Notes under the pieces: generated by a model
Seen by the model: the letters and a program-made list of their open reading frames with translations, nothing else
Databases searched by the model: none
What the model was told of the DNA's origin: nothing
Program-made: the position numbers and the translations under genes
Part shown: one piece after another, positions 17,200 through 24,294 of the stretch
Numbering within the stretch: position 1 is the stretch's first letter
Layout of the letters: the number at the start of each line of letters is the position of its first letter
From: Terriglobus roseus
GTDB taxonomy: Bacteria; Acidobacteriota; Terriglobia; Terriglobales; Acidobacteriaceae
Direction of reading: 5' to 3'
Length of the DNA: 64,000 nucleotides
NCBI RefSeq assembly: GCF_900102185.1
Contig: NZ_LT629690.1
Span: 4,712,001-4,776,000, forward strand

Positions 17200-17934
17200 T
17201 TACAGCCAATCCAGCGGCGTAACGAAGTGCAGATCGTCGCGCTGCAACAGTGCGCGTGTAACGGCGATGGTGTCTTCACGCGAGGCGAGCTGCTCGCCGT
17301 CGAGATGTGACGCATCGTGTAGCAACACGTTGGAAGCGCGACGTGCACGGCGATTCTTTGCAATGCCTGCATCAATGCGTTCTTGAATCCTTGCCACGCC
17401 GATAGGGTCCCAGTCGTGCGCTGTAATGTTCCACATCACTGGGGTTAATCCCATGGAACGCGCGATCTTCAAGACAGCGGGGCGACGTGCACCGTAGGGG
17501 GGGCGAAAGAGCTTCGCCTTCACTCCCAGCGTGTCTTCCAAAGTTTTCTGGCAGCGTTCCAGTTCCTGTTGCACGCGCTGGTTATTCTGCCTCGCTAGAT
17601 TTGGATGCATCGTGGTGTGGTTGCCAATGACATGGCCAGCTGCCGCGACGCGCTGTGCAAGTTCCGGATGTTTGCGGACATGCTCGCCAATCAAGAAGAA
17701 CGTGGCGCGTGCGTTGTGCTCTGCCAAAACGTCCAGCAGAGCGGGAGAGTTGCGCGGGCTGGGGCCATCGTCGTATGTGAGTGCGACGTTGTGTTTGCCA
17801 TCGGTGGCGTCAGGTCCGCTAATGAGCGTTTTCCCGAAGATCTGAGATGTGGGCCAGTTCGCCGCGTAGGCGTAACCGCCGGTCATCAAACCAGCCGTGG
17901 CAATTCCTGCGGCAACGTCAAGCAAGGGGTTCAT
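17200..17934 (-). CDS. Polysaccharide deacetylase (NodB/CE4 family)
   Basis: A 244-residue CE4 esterase with an N-terminal hydrophobic segment. All five motifs are present: TYDDGPSP (base and metal Asp), HTTMHPNL (metal His pair), RPPYGARRP, the DWDP segment, and LLHDAS. It removes N-acetyl or O-acetyl groups from peptidoglycan or another polysaccharide. It lacks a Shine-Dalgarno; a TACACT box is 8 nt before the ATG. It is divergent from the PIG-L gene. Confidence 0.9.
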   Translation of the reverse strand: MNPLLDVAAGIATAGLMTGGYAYAANWPTSQIFGKTLISGPDATDGKHNVALTYDDGPSPRNSPALLDVLAEHNARATFFLIGEHVRKHPELAQRVAAAGHVIGNHTTMHPNLARQNNQRVQQELERCQKTLEDTLGVKAKLFRPPYGARRPAVLKIARSMGLTPVMWNITAHDWDPIGVARIQERIDAGIAKNRRARRASNVLLHDASHLDGEQLASREDTIAVTRALLQRDDLHFVTPLDWL

Positions 17935-18126
17935 CGCACATCAGTGTACTGTGCGGCCGGGCCGAATGTGCAGTTCGCGTCAAGCGTGGGGCAGTCATTG
18001 GCGCTACAGGATTGCGCGTCCGACGGGCGTGTTGCAGCATCCAAAACGCAATCTGTAGATGCAATGCGGTACATTCCAGTTACACGCAATTTATCTGCCT
18101 GTTTGCCGACTCCCGGAGGACCTGCC

Positions 18127-20931
18127 GTGACCGAACGCGTTACCCATCGCCTGTGTACCCTGCTTGCTCTCAGCGCCGTGGCTCTTGTGCCCGTTTGTCT
18201 GTGTGCTCAGAGTGTGCCGGACGCGCAGCATCAACCGGATTCCGCATTTGCCATGCCGCTCCCGTTCGACCGCGGCGCCGCCGGGTTAGCGCAATCGTTG
18301 CGCAAGTTAAGCACGCGCGCCAGTCTGTTGCAGATCAATGCGCATCCTGACGACGAGGATGGTCCGTCACTCGCCTATGAGAGCCGTGGCGTTGGTGCTG
18401 AAGTCTCGCTGTTGAGCCTGAATCGTGGCGAGGGTGGGCAGAATGTGATGACCAGCGATTTCTGGGATTCATTGGGCATTCTGCGCACGCAGGAGCATCT
18501 TGCCGCGAATCGGTATTACGGCGTGCATCTGTACTACACGCGAGTTGCAGATTTTGGATTTTCTAAAACGCGCGAAGAGACGTTGAAGCAGTGGGGCCAT
18601 GAACGTGTGCTGGCCGACGCTGTACGCGTGGTGCGCGAGACTCGGCCCATGGTCATTACAAGTGTCTTCGCGGGCAATGTATCTGACGGGCATGGACATC
18701 ATCAAACCGCAGGCGTGACGGCGCAGGAAGTGTTCAACGCTGCGGCCGACCCGAAGATGTTTCCTGAACAATTGAAGGAAGGTTTGCGACCGTGGGCGCC
18801 TTCAAAGGTTTACGCACGCGCACCATTCGCACGCGCTTCCGGTAAGACCGTTTACGACTATGCGACAGGAAAAACAGAACCGCTGCTGTATCGCAACTAT
18901 GTCACTGGCGCCACGATGGATTCGGTTCCCCCTGCAACTGTGACTGTGCCGTCCGGAACGTACAACGCTTTGTTCGGCGAGAGCTATGCGCAGGTTGCAC
19001 GTGAAGGTTTGAATCAGCAGAAATCGCAGAATGGCGGTGTCCCAGTGCCGCTTCCTGGACCTACCCTCGGTAGCTATCACCTGTATGCATCGCGCGTTGC
19101 TGGCGCTTCATCGCCGGAAAAGGAGCGTGGCTTCTTCGACGGGATTGATACCTCTCTGCAGGGCATAGCCTCGTATCTTCCCGCTGCGAATCAGGCGGAT
19201 GCAAAGCAGAAGCTGAACGCGATTGCAGCGCAGGTAAACGAAGCTACGGCGATGTCTGATGCGAATGATCCTTCCAAATCTGCGCCTGCATTAGCTAAAG
19301 GATTGGATCAGACGCGCGCACTGATTGCGTCATTGAAGGCAGCAAAGTTGCCGGATGAATCGCGCTATAACGCGGTGTTCGAGCTCGAGGTTAAGGAGCA
19401 TCAATTTGAAACGGCGCTGGCCCAGTCGCTGGGTATGAGTCTCGTAGCCAGCTTGCCTTCTGGAGGAAGAGGTGAATCTTCCACGCAAAACGTGGTTGCT
19501 GGCGAGACATTCAATGTAAACGTCCACGTGACCGATCAGGGCATGACGCCGGTGAAGATAGACAGTGTTCGCCTCGTGCCTGCAGATGGCGGTGATTGGA
19601 AGTTGAACGCAGATAAGGCTGCGGGCGATATATTGGCTGCCGGCGATGCAAAAGACTTTTCGCAGCAAGCAACCGTGCCCGCGGACGCCAAGCCAACGGC
19701 GCCGTATTTCTCTCGCCCAAATCTTGAACAAAGCTATTACGACATTCAAGACCCGCGATATCTCACCCTACCTACCGCGCCATATCCATTGCAGGCAGTA
19801 GCGGAATATACGTTCAATGGCACGCATGCATCACTGGCGGGAGTGGTGCAGACACCACATCGTTACAACGGCATCGGCACTGTGTATGAACCGTTGTTAG
19901 TTGCGCCCGCCATCTCGGTTACCGTTTCTCCGGCCAGCGGCATTCTTCCTTTGAATGACACAATGCTGCCTTTGCAGGTCACGGTTCATAGCAGCGTGAA
20001 GGGAGCAGCCCAAGGCAAGCTTGAGCTGAAGCTACCTGAGGGGTGGTCCGCTGAACCTGCGTCGGCTTCATTCCGGACCATGCGTGCAGATGAAGATGTT
20101 GTCTTGAAGTTCCGTGTGCACACACCGGGGCTGCAGCAGAAGACGTATCGCGTCACCGCGATTGCGGATTACAACGGCAAACAATATACGCAGGGCTTCA
20201 CAACGATTGGATATCCAGGCATTCGTCCCTATCCACGTTATGCGCCTTCTACCAGCCGCGTCACGGGCGTCGATGTGAAGGTGGCTCCGTCATTACGCGT
20301 GGGCTATGTAATGGGCTCGGGTGATGAGGTGCCTGAAAGCCTGCGCGAGTTAGGCATTGATCCTGTTCTGCTGACCGATGCGGATCTGCAGCGTGGTGAT
20401 CTCTCGGCGTACGACTGCATTGTGCTCGGCGTGCGAACTTACACAGCACGTCCTGTGTTGCGGTCCGCCAACAATCGTCTGCTTGATTATGTGCGCAACG
20501 GCGGCACGGTGGTTGTGCAGTATCAGTCTGGCGAATTCGACCATGATTATGGCCCATATCCCATCTCAGTTCCTGGCGATCAGGCTCACACAGTAGTGGA
20601 AGAGGATGCGAAGGTAACGATTCTCCATCCAGACGATCCGCTTATGACATGGCCAAACCACATTGGAGCAGCCGACTTCGATAACTGGGTGGAAGAGCGT
20701 GGGCATGGCTTCACACGTTCGTTCGCGCCGGAATACAAAGCGCTCACCGAAGTGCATGACACTGACCAGGACCCGCAGCAGGGCGGCCTGCTCTATGCGC
20801 GTTATGGCAAGGGAACCTATGTCTATCTTGCGTACGCGTTCTTCCGCGAGATGCCGGAAGGTGTTCCGGGTTCATTCCGCATCATGGCGAACCTGCTGAG
20901 CGCAGGAAAGAATCCCGGGCTAGCGCACTAG
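18127..20931 (+). CDS. Secreted PIG-L/LmbE deacetylase with NEW3-like and GATase-like C-terminal domains
   Basis: A 934-residue secreted protein. After the signal peptide (CTLLALSAVALVPVCLCAQ), NAHPDDEDG is the PIG-L zinc and catalytic motif and GHGHHQTAG supplies the other His ligands. The middle has a long linker. Around residues 600-700 is an Ig-like NEW3-type domain (LPEGWSAEPASASF), and the last ~230 residues look like a ThuA/GATase1-like fold. Such enzymes deacetylate N-acetylglucosaminyl groups. GTG 18127 is selected because GGAGGA lies 6-8 nt upstream and a signal peptide follows; the longer upstream frame would overlap the divergent gene. Confidence 0.85.
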   Translation: MTERVTHRLCTLLALSAVALVPVCLCAQSVPDAQHQPDSAFAMPLPFDRGAAGLAQSLRKLSTRASLLQINAHPDDEDGPSLAYESRGVGAEVSLLSLNRGEGGQNVMTSDFWDSLGILRTQEHLAANRYYGVHLYYTRVADFGFSKTREETLKQWGHERVLADAVRVVRETRPMVITSVFAGNVSDGHGHHQTAGVTAQEVFNAAADPKMFPEQLKEGLRPWAPSKVYARAPFARASGKTVYDYATGKTEPLLYRNYVTGATMDSVPPATVTVPSGTYNALFGESYAQVAREGLNQQKSQNGGVPVPLPGPTLGSYHLYASRVAGASSPEKERGFFDGIDTSLQGIASYLPAANQADAKQKLNAIAAQVNEATAMSDANDPSKSAPALAKGLDQTRALIASLKAAKLPDESRYNAVFELEVKEHQFETALAQSLGMSLVASLPSGGRGESSTQNVVAGETFNVNVHVTDQGMTPVKIDSVRLVPADGGDWKLNADKAAGDILAAGDAKDFSQQATVPADAKPTAPYFSRPNLEQSYYDIQDPRYLTLPTAPYPLQAVAEYTFNGTHASLAGVVQTPHRYNGIGTVYEPLLVAPAISVTVSPASGILPLNDTMLPLQVTVHSSVKGAAQGKLELKLPEGWSAEPASASFRTMRADEDVVLKFRVHTPGLQQKTYRVTAIADYNGKQYTQGFTTIGYPGIRPYPRYAPSTSRVTGVDVKVAPSLRVGYVMGSGDEVPESLRELGIDPVLLTDADLQRGDLSAYDCIVLGVRTYTARPVLRSANNRLLDYVRNGGTVVVQYQSGEFDHDYGPYPISVPGDQAHTVVEEDAKVTILHPDDPLMTWPNHIGAADFDNWVEERGHGFTRSFAPEYKALTEVHDTDQDPQQGGLLYARYGKGTYVYLAYAFFREMPEGVPGSFRIMANLLSAGKNPGLAH

Positions 20932-20980
20932 AGCGTGTTGCGATTGTGATCAGTGTCGAAGCATATCTTGCGGCGGTAGA

Positions 20981-21478
20981 ATGACAGCTATGGCAAAGCA
21001 GAGGGTAGTGGCCCGGCGCAGCAGTGAATCCGTGGACGACTACCTGAAGGCTATCTATGCGCTTGGTGGAGAACCGCCGCGTCGTGTCGGTAGTTCCGAG
21101 CTTGCTAAGCGACTTGGTGTGGCACCTGCGTCCATCACCAACATGCTGCAGAAGCTGTCCGGTGAAAAGGGTTCGTTGATCGATTACAAGCTGGGCCACG
21201 GTGTGTTGCTTTCGCCCGCAGGTCGTAGCCGTGCGCTGGAGATTGTGCGTCATCACCGTTTGCTGGAGACTTTCCTGTTTCAGGTGCTTGGTTATCCAAT
21301 AGAAGAACTGCACGACGAAGCAGAACGTTTGGAACACTTCATCTCTGAGCGATTTGAGCAACGCATCGCAGAGAAACTTGGCGATCCGACACGCGATCCT
21401 CATGGTCACTGCATCCCGGCTATGGATGGTGCCATGCCTTCGCAGCATGGCGTGGACTGCAACTGCGGTCGTCCCTAG
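20981..21478 (+). CDS. MntR/DtxR-type metal-dependent regulator
   Basis: The winged helix is at residues ~15-80 (SVDDYLKAIYALGG ... SSELAKRLGVAPASITNMLQKL) and the dimerisation/metal domain at ~85-145 (HHRLLETFLFQVLGY, HDEAERLEHFISERF). It has no C-terminal SH3-like domain, so it is of the short MntR kind, sensing Mn or Fe. The tail is His/Cys-rich (HGVDCNCGRP), which could bind metal. ATG 20981 or 20990 are both possible; TAGAAT ends 7 nt before 20990. The M50 protease gene follows after 27 nt. Confidence 0.85.
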   Translation: MTAMAKQRVVARRSSESVDDYLKAIYALGGEPPRRVGSSELAKRLGVAPASITNMLQKLSGEKGSLIDYKLGHGVLLSPAGRSRALEIVRHHRLLETFLFQVLGYPIEELHDEAERLEHFISERFEQRIAEKLGDPTRDPHGHCIPAMDGAMPSQHGVDCNCGRP

Positions 21479-21505
21479 CGGAAGCGTAAGATTGCATATA
21501 GCGCT

Positions 21506-22564
21506 GTGCCGGATTATGCCAACTCGAATGCCCTCCTGCCGGGAGCTGTAAGTACGGAACCGGCCACTGTTCCTACTCCTGAGGCGATCTATTCCTGTCC
21601 AAACTGTGAGCATTGGATTGCGGAAGGCATTCTTGCGTGTCCAGATTGCGGCACGCTGGTTTACTCGCAGCATCTGAACAGCATTGGCGCTGCGGCTGCA
21701 CGAGCAGAGCAGGAAGATCGCTTGGTCGATGCGCGCGAGTTGTGGCTGTCCGCTTTGCCTTGGTTACCGGAAGATGCTTCGCAGGCAGACCAGATCCGTC
21801 AGCATATTGCTTCGTTGGAAGGCCGTCAGCAGGCAGTCGATGATCGCCAGGCGAAGTGGAAGAAGCGGCTAGGACCACTGTTTCCGTTGTTCGTGGCCGC
21901 CGTGAAGCTGAAGAGTTTCTTCTTCCTCATCTTCAAGCTGAAGTTCCTGCTCGGTTTTCTGGGCTATTTCGCTTTGTATTGGGCGCTTTTCGGCTGGAAA
22001 TTTGCGCTTGGATTTATCGCAGCAATCCTTGTGCATGAGATGGGGCATTATGTGGCGGTACGCCGGCGGGGGTTGCGGGCGGACCTGCCGGTGTTGCTAC
22101 CGGGGCTGGGGGCCTATGTCCGCTGGTACAGCGAGGGCATTACGATGCCGGAGCTGGCGGCCATTGCGCTGGCGGGGCCGGTATGGGGATTGGGTGCGGC
22201 GGTTGCGTGCCTGGGGCTGTTTGTGTGGACACATCAGCCGGTGTTCCAGGCGCTGGCTTATACCGGTGCACTCATCAACCTGGTGAACCTCATCCCGGTG
22301 CTGTGGTTTGACGGTGCGCAGGCGACGTATGCGCTGAACCGGCTGGGACGCGGGTTGCTGCTAGTGTCGTGCGTGCTGTTCTTCGGCCTGATGCATGAGG
22401 GAGTGTTCCTGTTCCTGGCTGCAGGTATGGCATGGCGTATGTTTACGCCGGATGCGCCGCAGGAGAACAGTGTGCGGACGCTTACGGTGTATCTGGCGCT
22501 ACTGATTGCGCTGGGAGCGTTCCTGTACTTCGTGCCTGATCCGGGTGCGATCGGGCGTCGTTAA
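21506..22564 (+). CDS. Zinc-ribbon M50 (site-2 protease family) membrane metalloprotease
   Basis: Residues ~29-50 form a zinc ribbon (SCPNC ... ACPDC), then a charged helical region, then at least six membrane helices. The M50 active site is HEMGH at residues 177-181 in a membrane helix, with the second Asp motif at LWFDGAQA. The family cleaves substrates inside the membrane. The start is GTG. Its position after a MntR-like regulator suggests metal-linked or shared expression; the substrate is unknown. Confidence 0.85.
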   Translation: MPDYANSNALLPGAVSTEPATVPTPEAIYSCPNCEHWIAEGILACPDCGTLVYSQHLNSIGAAAARAEQEDRLVDARELWLSALPWLPEDASQADQIRQHIASLEGRQQAVDDRQAKWKKRLGPLFPLFVAAVKLKSFFFLIFKLKFLLGFLGYFALYWALFGWKFALGFIAAILVHEMGHYVAVRRRGLRADLPVLLPGLGAYVRWYSEGITMPELAAIALAGPVWGLGAAVACLGLFVWTHQPVFQALAYTGALINLVNLIPVLWFDGAQATYALNRLGRGLLLVSCVLFFGLMHEGVFLFLAAGMAWRMFTPDAPQENSVRTLTVYLALLIALGAFLYFVPDPGAIGRR

Positions 22565-22766
22565 GCGGCGTCATAACCGTCCAATGGATTAGGTCGTCGC
22601 GTTCCTGGCGGGACAGCCGCTCAGAGGCTTGTTGCATCGGACGTGGAGAGGTCTGGGAATGGGCGATCCTTCTGAGGCCTTAAGGTTGGCGTAAGCCACA
22701 TCTGGGACACTTTCCGAGACGAGTCGGTTTTCCGGCCGCCGAGTCAGTGAACGGGAGTTTGGACAC

Positions 22767-23798
22767 TTGGCAGAACTGCATTCTCTATCGCGCCGGTCGT
22801 TTCTGCGGCAGACATTCGCGTTTTCGGCTCTTGCGGCGATCCATCCGTCGTCCTTGTTTGCGCAGTCGGCTTCGTTCGCCAAGCCGGATTCCGGGGCGGC
22901 GCATATGTTCATGATCGGAGACTGGGGTACGGATAAGTACCTGGACCAGCAGAAGGCTGTGGCTGTGTCCATGGCGAAGTGGATGGAGAATAACCAGAGC
23001 CATCCGGGTGCGATGTTCCTGCTGGGGGACAACTGGTATGGACGTCTTCCCGGCGGCGTGAACGATCCGCGATGGAATGACCAGTTCGAGAACATGTATC
23101 CCACGAACCTGTTTCCCGGACCTGCTTACGCGGTGCTGGGGAACCATGACTACGAGCACCATGCAGGGTTCGACAAGGTGCAGTTGCAGCTCGACTATCC
23201 GAAGCAGCATAAAACACGCTGGACGTTGCCAGACAAGCGATACACCTTTACGTGGCCGGAGAAGAACCCGTTGATCACGTTCATCTGCCTAGACTCGAAC
23301 CTGCCGGGTACGAAGTCGTGGGACTTTTCGCCGGGAAGCTATCTGATGAGCCATGCTGACGCCGATGCGCAGGACGCATGGTTTGCCGAGCAGTTACGCA
23401 AGCCGCGGACGACGCCGTTTGTGGCGGTTGTTTGCCATCATCCGCTGTACACCAACGGTGTTCACCGTGATAACCGCATCCTGATTCCTCGCTGGGATCC
23501 TTTGCTGCGCCAGCATAAGGTGGACTTCTACATCACCGGTCATGACCATGACCTGCAGCACCTGGAGTTCGATGGGCATCCGACGTCGTTCGTGGTGAGC
23601 GGCGGAGGCGGAGCGGAGCTGGTGAACTGGTCTGTTCCGCCGGAGAAGCGTGGGCCGTTTGGCGGCAAGGTGATCGGGTTCACCCATCTGGAAGCTGCGA
23701 AGGATGCGGTGATTCTGCGGCATGTGGGCGCCGATGCGAACCAGTTGCATGCCTTCCGGAAGACAACCGATGGGAAGATTACGATCCTGAATTCATAG
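22767..23798 (+). CDS. Tat-exported metallophosphoesterase (purple acid phosphatase-like)
   Basis: The N-terminus RRSFLRQTFAFSAL is a twin-arginine signal. Metallophosphoesterase motifs follow in order: GDWGTD, GDNWYGR, LGNHDYEHH, VCHHPLYTNG and GHDHDLQH. The arrangement resembles tartrate-resistant acid phosphatases, so it probably releases phosphate from organic esters in the periplasm. The start is TTG 22767, with GGGAG 9 nt upstream; no ATG fits the signal peptide. The stop codon touches a double-hairpin repeat. Confidence 0.88.
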   Translation: MAELHSLSRRSFLRQTFAFSALAAIHPSSLFAQSASFAKPDSGAAHMFMIGDWGTDKYLDQQKAVAVSMAKWMENNQSHPGAMFLLGDNWYGRLPGGVNDPRWNDQFENMYPTNLFPGPAYAVLGNHDYEHHAGFDKVQLQLDYPKQHKTRWTLPDKRYTFTWPEKNPLITFICLDSNLPGTKSWDFSPGSYLMSHADADAQDAWFAEQLRKPRTTPFVAVVCHHPLYTNGVHRDNRILIPRWDPLLRQHKVDFYITGHDHDLQHLEFDGHPTSFVVSGGGGAELVNWSVPPEKRGPFGGKVIGFTHLEAAKDAVILRHVGADANQLHAFRKTTDGKITILNS

Positions 23799-23832
23799 GT
23801 ACTTCGTACCGTTCTCGACGCCTTCGGCGAGG
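23798..23832 (+). repeat. Double-hairpin repeat, copy A
   Basis: GGTAC-TTC-GTACC forms hairpin 1, followed by GTTCTCGA and CGCC-TTC-GGCG as hairpin 2. It starts on the last base of the upstream stop codon. The same GTTCTCGACGCC core occurs at 24091 and 59592, with changes in hairpin stems that preserve pairing between copies A and B. Confidence 0.7.
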
Positions 23833-23868
23833 ATAGTGGGATACCCTCCCCCCTCCCCCTTTTTTCCT

Positions 23869-23956
23869 AAAATTGTCTTTCTATTGGGTTTACGTTTTGG
23901 GTGGCTGTAAAATCGTCTGCCCATTGGGGTTACGGGCAAAATCGTCTTTCTAAACG
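23869..23956 (+). repeat. Short imperfect direct repeats in a non-coding stretch
   Basis: Three units beginning AAAATYGTCT start at 23869, 23909 and 23938. Units 1 and 2 (26 nt, both ending TTACG) agree at about 20 positions; unit 3 is shorter. A polypyrimidine run precedes them. No gene is supported between 23799 and 24294 (496 bp). Confidence 0.55.
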
Positions 23957-23960
23957 AGTT

Positions 23961-23987
23961 AGGGCCGCGTATTTGCGCGGCCCTTTT
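23961..23987 (+). terminator. Hairpin terminator in non-coding stretch
   Basis: A perfect 9-bp stem AGGGCCGCG/CGCGGCCCT, loop TATTTG, and TTT tail. It lies 163 nt beyond the phosphoesterase gene and could end that transcript. Confidence 0.75.
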
Positions 23988-24076
23988 CTACGTAGTTCTA
24001 TTCTAGTGGTCTGGCGGAAATACTATGCCAACTCTATTTCTTTTGATTTGTTGGGGTTGGGAGGTTTGGGGGCTTG

Positions 24077-24111
24077 ACAGCACTTCGTGCTGTTCTCGAC
24101 GCCTTTCGCGT
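24077..24111 (+). repeat. Double-hairpin repeat, copy B
   Basis: ACAGCAC-TTC-GTGCTGT (7 bp) then TCTCG and ACGC-CTTTC-GCGT. Both stems differ in sequence from copy A yet remain paired. No gene end is visible just upstream of this copy. Confidence 0.7.
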
Positions 24112-24294
24112 GGAGCCAGTTGCCAGATTCTGAGTGCCCGTAGGGCTGATGGCGGCTAAGCGGCGAATTCAATCCGAAGATATTCCATTTTGTACTTTCG
24201 CCCAGGTAGATCGACTCGGTAGTCTGAACGCGCTGTAAGAGCCTGCAGTCCAACCCAACTTGGTGTACTGAGTCCCGTTTGGGGGGTAAGAGCT

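Noticed and set aside
24023-24253. 76-codon minus-strand frame in the non-coding stretch
   Set aside because: It covers repeat copy B, has no ribosome site and no recognisable motif.
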